From contig NC_089823.1 of the NCBI RefSeq assembly GCF_035046505.1, positions 1,108,767 through 1,172,766 of the forward strand: 64,000 bases of DNA, read 5' to 3'. Source of the stretch: Tiliqua scincoides (taxonomy: Eukaryota; Chordata; Lepidosauria; Squamata; Scincidae). The position numbers and the translations under genes are program-made. Numbering within the stretch: position 1 is the first letter of the stretch; each line of letters opens with the position of its first letter. This document shows, piece by piece, positions 42,540 to 55,200 of the stretch. The notes beneath the pieces are model-generated. The model was not told the DNA's origin, did no database searches, and saw only the letters and a list, made by a program, of their open reading frames with translations.

Positions 42540-45500
42540 GGGGTCTGCGTTCCTGTGCTGCTGCCTGCTGAAATGGGCTTTGGACTATCAAGGCAAAAGG
42601 CGGTCCTGGCTGAAAGGGGGTTGATCGGAAGACAGGCTTGTCCAGAGGGACCAGCGTCCCAGGACCGGCACAAGGATGGAGAGTCACAGCCCTACTCCCC
42701 AGCAGTCTTGTCTCTGCCCAGCCTTGCTGGCCAGGAAAGGAAGTGGCTAGGAGGAGGCTGCTGGCCTCAGAGGGTGGACAAGAGCTCCACAGTCTCCGTG
42801 ATGAGAAGCGAGGGGAGAAAATCAGGGTCTAGGAGAGGGAGGTAAAGGGGGTCATTTGTACCTGGGCCCAGGGTCAAAAAGAGGGCCCAGGCGCCAAAGG
42901 AGGGGCCCAGGAATTTCCTATGATCTTTCATTTTCTTATCTGCTCAGACTTGTTGCTTGCATGGGATGCTGGGGACACGAGCCTGCGGCTGCAGCTACTG
43001 GCAGGCCACACGTGCTGGGTGAGGGAATGCATACTTGGTGCTCCTTAATGCAGTGTCACATCTGGGAGGCAGCTGGCCTGCTGCAGTAGCTCTTTGGCTT
43101 GTGGGATCAGCTTAGCGTGAAGGAGCATATCAGAGTCCGGGGACTCAGTTGTGGGACTACAGAAGGACGTTTCGGGACACTTTCTACTCTAGGGGGAGAC
43201 TAAATATGCTGCTGCTCTATTTTCTGCATGGTTTTCTCTATTTAAAAGACCTTAGAGAGATTTAGGAGTGTGTCTGGTTTTCCATATTACTGTGTCCAGC
43301 TGCTGATGCCACCTGGGTGGGTAGACCTGGGCTCCAAAGACTTTTCCAGCTGTCTCCCCCCTCCCCCCACCCCATTCTGCTCTCCCGTCACCACCCTCCC
43401 CTGCTGAGTTTCACACCTCCCCCTTTGCAAAGGGGCCCAAAAGAAACTTTGTGCCCCTGATACAATTCCTCTCAGTGGCCCTGGAGCAAGTGGCTGGAGC
43501 GGGAGGGCAGTCGAGCCAGCCCTGAACACAGCCAGGTGTTTCCCTTCTGGTCGCAGCACTGCAACTCCTGCGGTCGGCTGCAGAGACAAGAACCACCAAG
43601 TCTGGCCTTTTCCTTCAAAGGGAGAACGTTCTACTGAGTACCCAGTGAGATCAAAGGCAGAAAACATCCCTGAGAAAAATATCTGCACTTTACACACTTG
43701 AAGCAAAGAGCCCGTCAGTGCTGCTGCCCCCTTCCTGCTCTGACTTGCTCCCTGGACCTCTGTCGTGAGTTCCCCAGTCATTTTGTTTCACTCAGGTCCG
43801 GGGGCCCCCGAAAGGCCCTGTTGTCCAGGCAAAGAAGCGAGGCCACCAGCGTCCTTCCCCGAGCTCCTCTTGGGGCCTCTGTGTCTGCACGCTGTAGCCC
43901 TTCCTCATTCGCAGCGTGTCTGCTTCCTGGAGCATCGGTCTCCCGCCTCCTGCCATGAGCGATTCTTTCCCTCCAACAGCAAAGTGGGAGGCTGGGGGGG
44001 CTCCACCTCTCCACGGGAGAGCAGCACTCGATGACCTGCAGGGCCCAATCACTTTCCGCTGCCATCACAAAACAGTGACAGTTCTAGCTTCTCTGGTGAC
44101 GAAGGGCAACGTTTGTCATGTGTTCAGACACTATGGAGTCACTGGGCCCGCTCCGCAACCCTCTCACTCCTGGGACCAGCACTCAGACCTGGGCGTGAAT
44201 TGGGGCCTGACTTGTGTGGGTCATGGCAGTGCTGCAGCCAGCTACTGTTCCAAGGCACAGCTGGGGCAGCAGCCATGGTGGGGCTCATAGAGGGGAATGC
44301 CTTGCCAGAGACACCAGGCTTTGGACCCAGGCCAGGCTTTGGATCAAGCCCCCCCTACTTCAGGAGGCTGCCTCAGTCCCCCAGCCACCCACCTGCTTTC
44401 CCGTGGCACACCCACTACTCTGTCCAGCCTCGCTTTCTCCCTTTCAAAACTGAGAGCAACTGTTTCCTTGCCACTCTCCGCTCTTCCTCGCCCCTTCCAG
44501 TTGGACCAGGAGGAAGGAAAGGACAGAAAAGCCCAGTAGCAACGCAGGCTGACTTGCCACAAGTGGGCAGGAAGGGAAGAATGAAGAGGCCCTGCAGCAG
44601 CAAGGCCACTCCCTTGCCCACTGGCAGGCTGGCTAGCTGGCTGGCCAGTCAACCATCATGACTGACCACATTGAAGGCACACACAAACAGCCTGTGGCTG
44701 CCATTGTGGCCAGATGTGCATCGCCACACTTGCAGGCAGGCTGACAAGCAGGGAGGAGCAGGAGCCAAGAATCCCACACAAAGGGGGAGGTGAGGTAGTG
44801 GGGCAAGGCTCCTTGAAGGTGTCCCATTGGAGGTTGGGGTTTGAGGTGGGCCCAGCTCTTGACAAGCGGAAGAGTCCTGCCCCAAGTGGAAGAAGCCCTG
44901 CGGCAGCCCTGCAATGGAGCTCTGCATAACCACCGTTTGTGTGACACCTGACGAGGAATGGAGGCTCAACAGGCAACGCATATCAGGCCCAGAGTCCCTC
45001 TCCAATCTGACACCTGCCCCCATGCGACTTCCAGGGCTGCATTTCTTCCCTGCAGGAGAACTGACAAGCACCATGTGGGCCACGGAATCCCAGTGTGTCA
45101 ACAATAAGCACGCCCACAACTGGGGCTCTTTCCAGTCCAGACAGACCAGACCTCGACTCGTGGCCTTGACAGCATGATGGGGTGAACAGGGCAAGGCACC
45201 GGATAGCAGGCAGGCCGTGTGGAGGAATCCGGCATATGCACACACCAGTCTAGTCCACTGGGCTACACTGACTGACAGTGGCCTCCAGGGTCCTACTGCC
45301 CCATGCTTCAGGACACACATTTAAAGCCCCATCACAGGAGAGCCACGTGAGAAGGGGAGGAATTGCAGTGGGAAACTGGAGGGCAGAGAAAGGGTTACAA
45401 GACCTTCCCCCTCCCAGGACCACTGACCATTGAAGGGTTCCATGCTGCAGCTGTTCTGTTCTGCAGCTGGCTGGCAGGTTTTGTGTGCAACAGGCAGCCA

Positions 45501-45815
45501 AAGCACAGAAAGCTCACCAACGTTTTTTAAAAGCAAGAATTAAGAAATCAAGGCAGAAAAGCTTCTGGAGCTTCAAAACCAGCACCAGCAACAACATGGA
45601 GGAGGAAAATCACCCCAGGCCAGAAGTGTTTTCACATGAAAAATGACAAATTGGGGAGGCTCTCTCCAGAGGGAGGCTGAGATGCAGGGACCGCTGCCTG
45701 GAAGTGCCCTGTACCTCGTGGCCACCAGCCTTGCCCCATCTGCCACAGAGCCCCAAACTCAGAACCATCAGGCCACACTGGGAGGTTTACCATCATCAAG
45801 TGCCTGCAGCTCTGT
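42540..45815. other. Stretch without recognisable gene
   Basis: Over 3 kb with many short overlapping frames and no domain. The block 43428-43475 repeats 25893-25940. This stretch is the 3' flank of the receptor on the minus strand at 45818. Confidence 0.35.
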
Positions 45816-45817
45816 GC

Positions 45818-46834
45818 CTAGGAGAAGAACTTCCCTGGGCGCAGTGCCTTCAGTATGCGGTCCCGGACCTCCTTGGTCTTGGCGCCATAGACAATGGGGT
45901 TGAGCATAGCTGGGACCATCAAGTAGATGTTGGCCAGGAAGATGTGGACATGGTGGGGTACACTGTGCCCAAAGCGGTGGGTGAGGAAGGAGAAGAGGCC
46001 AGGTGTGTAGAGAATAACAATGACCCCCACGTGGGCGCCGCAGGTCCCCAGGGCCTTGTGCTGCGCCTCCAGCGAGGGCAACCGAAACACAGCATGAAGG
46101 ATCAGCCCGTAGGAGATGAAGATGAAGCTCAGGTCAGCACCAACGATGACAAGAGAGAGAATCAGCCCATAGAGGTTGTTGGGTGTGGTGTCCCCACAGG
46201 CCAGTTTCACCACAGCCATGTGTTCGCAGTAGGAGTGAGAGATGAGTCGAGAGCGGCAAAATGGCAGCCTCTTCACCAGGAAAGGGAAAGGCAGGACTAT
46301 TACCAGGGCCCGCGCAGCAATGGCAGCTCCCAGCTTGACCACAGTGGTGGTAGTTAGCAGCGAGGTGTAGCTGAGAGGGGAGCAGATGGCCACGTACCGG
46401 TCATAAGCCATGGCGGTCAACGTCCCAGACTCCACTACACAGAGCGCATGGATCATGAACATCTGCACCAGGCAGGCATCAAAAGCAATCTCTTGGGCCC
46501 CGACCCAGAAGATGCTCAGCATTTTGGGCATGATGCAGGTGGGCAAGGCCATGTCAGTGAATGCCAGCATGGCGAGAAAGAGGTACATGGGCTTGTGCAG
46601 GCTGGATTCTGTCCTGATGACCCACAGCAGGGTGGCATTGCCCAAGACGGCCATAATGTAGATGAAGCAGAAGGGGATGGAGAGCCAGACCTGGATCTTC
46701 TCCAGCCCCGGAAGCCCCAGAAGGAAGAAGGAGGAGGAGGAAGCCAACTGACCGCTGGTGTTGGAAGTAGCTGAGATGGAGCACAGAGAAAGCAGAGATA
46801 TGGTACTACAGAGGGAGTCCCATGAGCCCCTCAC
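45818..46834 (-). CDS. Class I olfactory receptor, OR52-like, altered start codon
   Basis: An open frame with all odorant-receptor features: NTS glycosylation site, GN in helix 1, HKPMYLFLAML, MAYDRYVAICSPL, HSYCEHMAVVKLAC, KALGTC and NPIVYG. It is a close paralogue of the genes at 11939 and 55741. At the position of their ATG (46775-46777) this gene has ATC. Translation could begin 19 codons upstream at 46834 (MRGSWDS), giving 338 residues, or at a start supplied by an upstream exon; the bases just before the altered codon (tctctgctttctctgtgctc, then catctcag) would make a good splice acceptor. Residues 3-80 are nearly identical to both paralogues, the rest is closest to the gene at 55741. 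It may be functional or newly dying. Confidence 0.85.
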   Translation of the reverse strand: MRGSWDSLCSTISLLSLCSISATSNTSGQLASSSSFFLLGLPGLEKIQVWLSIPFCFIYIMAVLGNATLLWVIRTESSLHKPMYLFLAMLAFTDMALPTCIMPKMLSIFWVGAQEIAFDACLVQMFMIHALCVVESGTLTAMAYDRYVAICSPLSYTSLLTTTTVVKLGAAIAARALVIVLPFPFLVKRLPFCRSRLISHSYCEHMAVVKLACGDTTPNNLYGLILSLVIVGADLSFIFISYGLILHAVFRLPSLEAQHKALGTCGAHVGVIVILYTPGLFSFLTHRFGHSVPHHVHIFLANIYLMVPAMLNPIVYGAKTKEVRDRILKALRPGKFFS

Positions 46835-46839
46835 CCACT

Positions 46840-48165
46840 ACAGCCACTGTCCACAAACAACACATCAGCATTAAACTTGTTCATTGTAAATTGGGGGAGT
46901 CCTTCACTCTGGAGCATCTACCCCATAAGTGTCCTCCCGGACAAGGGAGGGCCCAAATTCTATCCTCCCTGAGAACAAACCACCACCACCCTCTCCAGAA
47001 CTCTGCTCTTGGTTCTTCTTGTCTTCGTTGTTCTTAAATCTTTTTTTTAATTTTTAGACTTTTTGAATTGTTACATTAATTTCTTATTCTCTTCCATTTG
47101 ATATAATGTAAGCTCGTCTGTGGGCCTCTTCAGGGATGGAAGGCAAAATTGAAACTACTGGATAAATAAGCCTGATGGAAGCCTCACATCTGGGGGTCAA
47201 GTACTGCTGCCAAGTGCGCCTTGGTTTTCTGCTTTGTTTTCTTCACACACCAGGCAGTAATTTGCATCCAATGTGTGGGAGTTTGGGGGAGGGCCATTTA
47301 TTCATGGGGGGGGGGTGAGCCTGATGGGGCACCTAGACCTGTAGCACCTTGTCAGTGTGCCATGAAACTACACCCCACAATCAACTACACAATCAAACCA
47401 TTTACGTAGAACATAGTTAGGAGTTTGCCTGCAAAGAGTATGTGATTTTAATCTCCTACCTTGAGCTTTGAACTTCATTCCGGGTCAGACTTCAAGGAGT
47501 CCCAGAACCTTCTACTTCTGTTAGCTAAACTGCCGCATTCCTTTCACCTGCCCTTCAGTACAAGGAATTCTATACGCTTTCAATAAACTGAAGGGAAAAA
47601 AAAATCATATTGTGCTCTAGCCATAAACTTGTCCGCTACAAAAGCAGCTTCTATTCACATTTTGGAATACACATCGGATAAAATATGCACAAGACAGTCC
47701 AAATGTGGGAGGAAGGCAGCCACTTTCTGTAATGAATGAGGAGATAAACATGGACACACCTGTGAATTCACTTAGTGCTTCGATGACACCCACTGATGTG
47801 CCAGAAAGCGTCCAGGGTTTGCAGTGCTCAGTGAGGCAGGCACACCTGGAAGCGGGGAAAAGTCCTTTGACTTGTAGACAGCAAGCACCTGAAGTCATCA
47901 TCAGAGGGCAGTCGCAAGCGAGTCCCAGAGACCTCCTTGAGGTGAGTGAACGCCCTGGCAAGACTCTTTTGGGTGTCCCTCAGCTCAGTTGCCCTGGGCA
48001 GAACCCTCAGAGACCAGGAGGTTCCAGGAGGGATCCCTTTGTTCCCTGGGAGCAGCTGCTTCTGGCATTGCCTTTTTTAAACTGGAAGGCCTGGATGCTT
48101 TTCCTGTGGAACAAGACTGGGCAGGCCACCCTTGGTGGATGTGGCAGGCCTTGCAACGTGGATTG
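46840..48165. other. Stretch without recognisable gene
   Basis: AT-richer than its surroundings. It forms the 5' flank of the receptor at 45818. No domain or RNA gene was recognised. Confidence 0.35.
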
Positions 48166-48167
48166 CA

Positions 48168-49075
48168 GTCATAAGAACATAAGAACAGCCCCACTGGATC
48201 AGGCCATAGGCCCATCTAGTCCAGCTTCCTGTATCTCACAGCGGCCCACCAAATGCCCCAGGGAGCACACCAGATAACAAGAGACCTCATCCTGGTGCCC
48301 TCCGTTGCATCTGGCATTCTGACATAGCCCATTTCTAAAATCAGGAGGTTGCGCATACGCATCATGGCTTGTACCCCGTAATGGATTTTTTCTCCAGAAA
48401 CTTGTCCAATCCCCTTTTAAAGGCATCCAGGCCAGATGCCGTCACCGCATTCTGTGGCAAGGAGTTCCACAGACCAACCACACGCTGGGTAAAGAAATAT
48501 TTTCTTTTGTCTGTTCTAACTCTCCCAACACTCAATTTTAGTGGCTGTCCCTGGTTCTGGTGTTATGTGAGAGTGTAAAGAGCATCTCCCTATCCACTCT
48601 GTCCATCCCCTGCATAATTTTGTATATCTCAATCATGTCCCCCTTCAGGCGCCTCTTTTCTAGGCTGAAGAGGCCCAAACGCCGTAGCCTTTCCTCATAA
48701 GGAAGGTGCCCCAGCCCAGTAATTATCTTAGTCGCTCTCTTTTGTACCTTTTCCATTTCCACTATGTCCTTTTTGAGATGTGGTGACCAGAACTGGACAC
48801 AATACTCCAGGTGTAGCCTTACCATAGATTCGTACAACAGCATTATAATATTAGCCGTTTTGGTCTCAATACCTTTTCTAATGATCCCAAGCATAGAATT
48901 GGCCTTCTTAACTGCTGCCACACATTGGGTCAACACTTTCATCAACTTGTCCACCACCACCCCAAGATCTCTCTCCTGATTTGTCACAGACAGCTCAGAA
49001 CCCAACAGCCTATATGTGAAGTTTTGATTTTTTGCCTCAGTGTGCATGACTTTACACTTACTGACATTGAAGTGT
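48168..49075 (-). mobile_element. CR1 LINE, longer 3' part
   Basis: Starting with cataagaacataagaacagc, the minus strand reads the CR1 3' UTR and then the ORF2 C-terminus with [85 protein letters not shown] and [20 protein letters not shown]. It is truncated at the 5' side around 49075, and a small internal frame break is visible near the HNTRTR region. Confidence 0.92.
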
Positions 49076-49079
49076 AGTA

Positions 49080-50275
49080 AGTACTGACATTAAGTACTGT
49101 CACTGAAGTGAAGTCATGTCACTTGCTGGTCAAGGAGCCCTTCCAAGGGCCACTCCAGGGCCAAAATAGGTATTGATGCGATCATCCTAACAGATCAGTT
49201 GGGGGGGGGCGTGTTCTTGGTGCCCTCCAGCGCTTCAGTGTTCCTTGTGGAGATGTGGGCTGATGCTTTTCTCCCTCTTGCCAAGTAACTGGCAGTTGCT
49301 CTATGGAGTCTCTCTCTCAGCCCTGCCTGGAGATTATGCCAGGTCTGAACTTGGGGCTCTAAATGCAGCACAGGTGCTCTCATGACACCAAAGAAGGGTG
49401 ACCAAAGTGAGAGAGCTTCAGAGAGCATGGTGTGGAAGTCCCTGACCTGGGGCAAAGATCTGGAGGGGGGGGTTCTTGTCATTCACAGCCAACCTGCCTT
49501 GCAGAACTTCTGGAAGAATGCTATGCCCTCATCCTGCCCCGACCATGATCTCTGCAAACTGCAAGTCCTCTGGAAAGGCTTGATCAGGGAGTTGCATGGA
49601 TAGGGTCAGTCTAGTCAACACTTCTCCACAGCAGGACTGAGGAGGGGGAAAGCACAGGCAGCCCTGCTGGGCTTTGCTCACACTTGACCATGGGCAATCG
49701 GAGGTCCAGGGTGCTTGAGGTCTATGGTTTCCCACCCTGGGTTGTAGCCAGTCAAATAGTGACCACTGACCAGTAGTGACACTGACCACTGCCCCCTATT
49801 GGGCAGTCCAGGTCTTCCATAGTGAGAAAAAATAAACACACAGATCTGGACAAGTAGCTGGACATTTCTTGGCTCAATTCAGCATGAGAGACCACAGCCA
49901 CAGTGCATTCTAAAATGGTCTCTGACCCAAACTGGCCAGAGCGGACTTTTTCTAACATGGGGTTCAAAGCAGACCCACCCACTGATTCCATATTTGGCAT
50001 GCACTTCCTTAGCAAGTAAGCATTTCCCCTCCCCATTCTAAATTGAAACTGGAAGGAAAACTTCACACTGCCCCTCCTAATTTTGATCTTCCTGCTCTTT
50101 CCTCCTGCAATTTTCAGAGATGAGAACACATGGGAACAGCATAATCTCACAGACTGTGCCCAAACATTTGCTCCCTGAGGTATCTGGTGGGGCACTGGGA
50201 GATACAGGAAGCTGGAAAGATGGGTCTTTGGCTTGATCCAAATGCTAAGAAAGCACCTAAACTATCTCAATTTAA
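49080..50275. other. Stretch without recognisable gene
   Basis: No gene is seen. A short degenerate CR1-like tail (ggtggggcactgggagatacag) occurs near 50190. Confidence 0.35.
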
Positions 50276-50277
50276 GC

Positions 50278-50435
50278 ACATAAGAACAGCCCCACTGGAT
50301 CAGGCCATAGGCCCATCTAGTCCAGCTTCCTGGATCTCACTGCGGCCCACCAAATGCCCAGGGAGCACACCAGATAAGAAGAGACCTCATCCTGATGCCC
50401 TCCCTTGCATCTGACATAGCCCATTTCTAACTTCA
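50278..50435 (-). mobile_element. CR1 LINE 3' tail
   Basis: The segment acataagaacagccccactg, then the reverse of the CR1 3' UTR up to the agcccatttctaa motif. Confidence 0.9.
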
Positions 50436-50439
50436 TCTC

Positions 50440-50850
50440 CTTTAGGCTGATTCTCCACAGAGACGATCTTGCCTCTACATTCCAGGTGTCATCATTCGAG
50501 CATTGTTCAAGCACACCCCCAAAGCATGCATTCTTACGTAGCGATATAAAGAATTGAACATCAGAGGTCCATAATTGTGCACTGTTACCTACAGAACATG
50601 TCCATGTGCTCATGGCCTCTCAGTCTTGTTTTAGTGCCATACAACAGTTTGCTGCTTCTCAGGCATCCCACCTTTGCCTTGTTTCTGGAAGTCCAGTTCC
50701 CCAGCCAGGTCCCAGAGTGCAGTGCCACCCAACTAGGCATAGTCAGCAGAGAAACCCCCCATATATTAAGACACAGGCCTTGCCAGGGGGCATACCTGCA
50801 ATACTTCACAACTTTAGACCAAAGTCTTCACAATTACACTCATGACAAGC
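50440..50850. other. 3' flank of the OR51E1-like gene
   Basis: No gene or element is recognised. This is probably the 3' UTR and downstream region of the receptor on the minus strand. Confidence 0.35.
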
Positions 50851-50856
50851 TGTCAG

Positions 50857-51801
50857 TTAGCAGCACTTCATCCTGTGGAATGCTCTCAATATTCTGTGAC
50901 GGATCTGCGTGGTCTTCACCCCGTACACGAGAGGATTCAGCACTGGTGGCACCAGGAGATGCACGTTGGCCATGATGACATGGATGCTGGAGCCGTGAGT
51001 CTTACTGAACCTGTGCACCATGGACAAGCCGATGAAAGGCACGTAGAAAAGGAAGACGGCACATATGTGTGAGATGCATGTTCCTAGAGCCTTTATGCGT
51101 GCCTCCTGGGTCAGGCTCAGTGCGGCCTTAAGGATAAAGATGTAAGACAAGGAGATGAGCAATGAATCCACCCCAATGGCAAAAATGATGACAATCAGTC
51201 CATAGATGATGTTGACCTTTATACTGGCACAGGCCAGCTTCATGACATCCTGGTGCAGGCAGTAGGAGTGGGAGAGGACATTAGACCGGCAGAAGGGCAG
51301 TCTCTTGATGAAAATGGGCAAGGGAGCCATCAAGGCTGCTCCACGGAGGACGGCCACCAGGCCCACCTTAGCTATCCTGGGCGTGGTGAGGATGGAGGAG
51401 TGACTCAGCGGGTGGCATATGGCAACGTAGCGGTCAAAAGCCATCGCCAACAAGATGGTCGATTCCATGCCTGATAGGCTGTGAATGCAGAACATCTGGA
51501 CCAAGCAGGCATCAAAGGCAATGCTGGTGGAGTTGAACCAGAACATGGCCATCATCTTGGGGGTGGTGGAAAGGGAGATCATTACATCAATGGCAGCCAA
51601 CATGCAAAGGAAAAGATACATGGGCTCGTGGAGGCTCCGCTCAGCTCTGATGATGTAGATGATCGTGCAGTTGCCAAGGATGGCCACCAGGAACAGGAAA
51701 CACAGGGGGAAGGCCAGCCAGAAGTGAGCAGCCTCCAGACCAGGGAAGCCAACCAAGATGAACACTGTAGCTGAACAGTTGCCACTGTGGAAAGGCGACA
51801 T
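50857..51801 (-). CDS. Class I olfactory receptor, OR51E1-like
   Basis: Intact 314-residue odorant receptor. Features: N8 glycosylation site (NCS), GN at 43-44, HEPMYLFLCMLAAIDV, SLSGMESTILLAMAFDRY leading into VAICHPL (about 108-132), HSYCLHQDVMKLAC at 178-191, GVDSLLISLSY, KALGTC, VFLFYVPFIGLSMVHRFSK and NPLVYGVKT. HSYCLHQDVMKLAC is diagnostic of family 51, and FWFNSTSIAFDACLVQM, RGAALMAPLP and VNIIYGLIVII are close to mammalian OR51E1, a receptor for short branched fatty acids that is also expressed outside the nose. The ATG at 51801 gives the normal length. It is the only family 51 gene in the window and stands apart from the duplication. Ligand is inferred from the family only. Confidence 0.93.
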   Translation of the reverse strand: MSPFHSGNCSATVFILVGFPGLEAAHFWLAFPLCFLFLVAILGNCTIIYIIRAERSLHEPMYLFLCMLAAIDVMISLSTTPKMMAMFWFNSTSIAFDACLVQMFCIHSLSGMESTILLAMAFDRYVAICHPLSHSSILTTPRIAKVGLVAVLRGAALMAPLPIFIKRLPFCRSNVLSHSYCLHQDVMKLACASIKVNIIYGLIVIIFAIGVDSLLISLSYIFILKAALSLTQEARIKALGTCISHICAVFLFYVPFIGLSMVHRFSKTHGSSIHVIMANVHLLVPPVLNPLVYGVKTTQIRHRILRAFHRMKCC

Positions 51802-52104
51802 GCTCAGGGTCTATGCTCCTTCCAGAGTTAGGGCAGGCTGAAACCCAAATGACCACTGTTATTGTCCATTTATAAAACATGGTATGCCCTGTACATGCTC
51901 CACACTCATTATCTCATTTGTCAGCACAGTAACCTGTCCGATCGCTCACAGTGATTCCCAATGTATACATGAAGGGCCTGATGCTGGGAAAATGACCTTC
52001 TCAAGGCCATCTAGGACTGCTTTGCATTCTGTGCATTGCAGGCCTGGTTGCCCATGTCTCTCTGCAGGCACCATAAGGCAGTTAGGAGGGTGTCCAGATT
52101 GCCT

Positions 52105-52252
52105 CAGAATGCCAGATGCAAGAGAGGGCACCAGGATGCTGTTCTCCTGATGCCTTGTGTGCTCGCTGAGGCCTCTGCTGGGCCACCGCAAGATCCAGGA
52201 AGATGGACTAGATGGGTTTTTGGCCTGATCCAGTGGGGCTGTTCTTATGCAA
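52105..52252 (+). mobile_element. CR1 LINE 3' tail
   Basis: Diverged CR1 3' UTR (cagaatgccagatgcaagag, then aagatggactagatgggttt), ending in ggggctgttcttatg. Confidence 0.85.
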
Positions 52253-52254
52253 CG

Positions 52255-55200
52255 GACGCCACAGCCAGTCGCTGCATGCCCACCACATGTCTCAGTGTGT
52301 TTGGAGATGTGTAAATGCTGCTCCCACAACAAACCTGAGTGCCATTGTGGCTGAACTGAGATGATTCCCACTAGGAATGCCCGTAACTCCACCGGCTTCC
52401 AGTGCACAAATCATGAGTGTGGGCCATGGATGCAACCCCTCCAGCAATCCAGGCTTCAGTCACAGATATGCTGGAGACAGATCATACTCAGTGTTTTCAC
52501 ACTGCAGGTTTGGGTCTGCATCCAGTCAGGAGCACGGCCTGTGCAAGTCCCTCTGAATCTGGAGAGCACAGGGGAATCGCACAAACTAGGTCTAAAGGGT
52601 GCTGTGATCCATGTGCCTCTGGCCCTCCTGGCTCAAATGCCATTGAAAGCTAACTTGGCAAAGGATTGACGAGCTAGGATATGTTGGGCGACTTTCCACC
52701 AACAACGGTCATCTAATTTCCTCTGCAAATGCAACCTCAGTTCCAAAGCCATTCATCAGGGTGTGTTGAGCAACTTGAGCGGCTCATGAGGCACCTGAAG
52801 CGTGCAGACGGGTTTGACTGATTGTCTCACAGGCCTGCCACTCAACCAACATTTTGGACAACACCACAGAACAACCAGGCGCTTGGGTGTGCACCCAGCC
52901 CTATCCTGGGGTGCCCCTCCTCCACGCCTGTTAGTGATTGTTCCCAGTGCTCCTCTGAGCACCAGCTACCAAGGTGGCAAAGCACATTCCCCGTTCCTTC
53001 TGACCCCTGTGCCCACGGGCGGAACCATCTTAGCTGCTCTGGCTGAAGATGGACAAGGGGAGTGGGGGCAGAGTTCTTCTGTGACAGTTCCCCCCCCCCA
53101 ACTACAGGATGCTGCGCATTTGTATGGCTGCATCAGTGCTGGAAAGTTAGAGGGGCTTTTGGAAGCACTGTAAAAATATTCCCTATACCAAGATCCAATA
53201 GAACAAGCATCATTTCCAAATCTGCCAACCTGGTATAAGTCCTCTTCTCAGCCAGTTTATTCCAACTCACCACCGGTTTTGGCACGCCAGGAATATTAAC
53301 CACTCCTCACTCAGAGATGGACAAAGGCCGCTCTCGTAGCCTGCTTGCCACCACCAGAGTTGCTCCCTGGGTCTATTTAGCCACCACGCAGAAATCTCAC
53401 GGGGCAAGGGGAGGGGAGGCCAGTGGGGAGCCCAGTCGGAGGCAGGCACCAAGTTCATTTGTCCTGAAGATTTAATGAGAGACTGAACCGTGGCCCGGAG
53501 AGAGGGGAAACAAACACAGCAGTGCCAGTCTGAAAGCAGGGAGATGTCTTGAGCAGCAACAGAACAAACCTGCTCAGTCCTTGTGGCTAAAAGTCCCTCC
53601 AAGGAGTCTGCATTGGGCCCTCCAGGCAGTAGCACTCGCAGAGTGGAGACGTCTCCTCCTCTTTGCTCTCGCTATCCAGAATGGCTCTGAAGGCGAGTGG
53701 GAGGGGCCACTTACATGGCACGTTGAGGCACCTGCAAAACTTTGTGCTGTGCCCTCCCCCAGGAATGCTACCACTCCCATTGTGACACACGGGGCCGGCT
53801 TGAGGAGGTGTCAAGAGAAAGGTGTGTTGAAGCAGGTAGGCCAGGCCTGGGCCACTTGGGAGGGGGGCTGTTATGAGTGAGACCTGCTAGTTTCTATGCC
53901 ACCCTGGAGAAAACCTGTAGAGACCAGAAGTGGTCCAGGAGCCAAGCAAAGAGTTGCACATTCAGCTGTATCTCCTGAACAGCCCAGGCCTAGTGGGCAG
54001 AATGCAGAGAGAGTTTGGGGTGGAGAGGTGCTGCTGGATGAATTGGCTCCTCATGTCCAAATGCAGTCAGCCTCCTGATGCTCCAGAGGGAAAGGAGGAG
54101 ACCTCTTCTAACTCGAGTCCATCCTGTCTTTGGACAAGGAGTGCCCCACTGGGTATCCACAACACACCTGCACTCCGGAGAACAGAGACAGTGAATGACG
54201 CCTGCACTGGGAAGGTCCAGCAGCGCTGGGACAGCCCCGTCACTCAGACCACAACCAATGCGGCTCCATTTTCAACGAACAGCCAGGATAACATCTCTCA
54301 CCCAGGAAGCCATCTCTCCACCTACCACTCCCTTCAGTGGGGCGCTCACCAATGGCAGCTGACGGAGGAGGGGCAGCACTGGCAGAGCACCCAGGATCCT
54401 CTGAGCAGCAAGAGAAGAACAAACTTCTGGCTTGTTTAGACTCAGTCTAAAAACCATGAAGTGGGGGCAGGGTCGGCCTTAGACGCTGCGGGGCTCAAAC
54501 AGGCAAACCCGGAAGAAAGTTGGTGGCGACACGAAAACGTTACTTCCAGATGGCCGAATTTCAGGGCAGGCAGGAGGGACCAGCAAGAGCGAAGCTCTGC
54601 TCACCACACCAGCTTCACAACGCCTCAGCTTGGAGGATGCCATGCCGGAGCATGAGCTGAAGAGCAAAGTGCAGGCTGTGGCTGCAGGCGGGCCATTCTC
54701 TGCCTAGCATGGGGGCCCCTCAGGTACAGGGCCAGATTGGGCCCCGTTGGTCCAGTCAGCCTCAATCCAGCCCTGAGTGGGGGAAGAGACAGGGAGTGTC
54801 ACTGATGATGGCAACACCTTAGAGAAGATGACACTTGGAACAGAGCCAAACTTGGCAGTCGTTGGCACAGGGGACCCTGAGGGCGCAGTCCCCGTGGCTC
54901 TCTTCCCCTCTTCTGTAGGCTGTTTCACACACATAGTATTATTCTTTGTATCTCAATTTCTCCAAAGCTTGAATCAGCTCATAAAATGATAAGAACCCAC
55001 TCAGTGACCAGCTACTTACATCGTCAGGAAGCCCCCCCCAATGGGCAACAGCCTTCACTCTCTGCCCGTGACGTTGGTCTCCCACACAGGGGGCCTGCAA
55101 GGCTCAAGACTTAGGCTCAGGGTGTGGACCACCTTCTCCCATGATAAGATCATCCCTAAGGCCCGCATCCCTAAGGCTGCTCATCAGCAATTGGGTCTGT

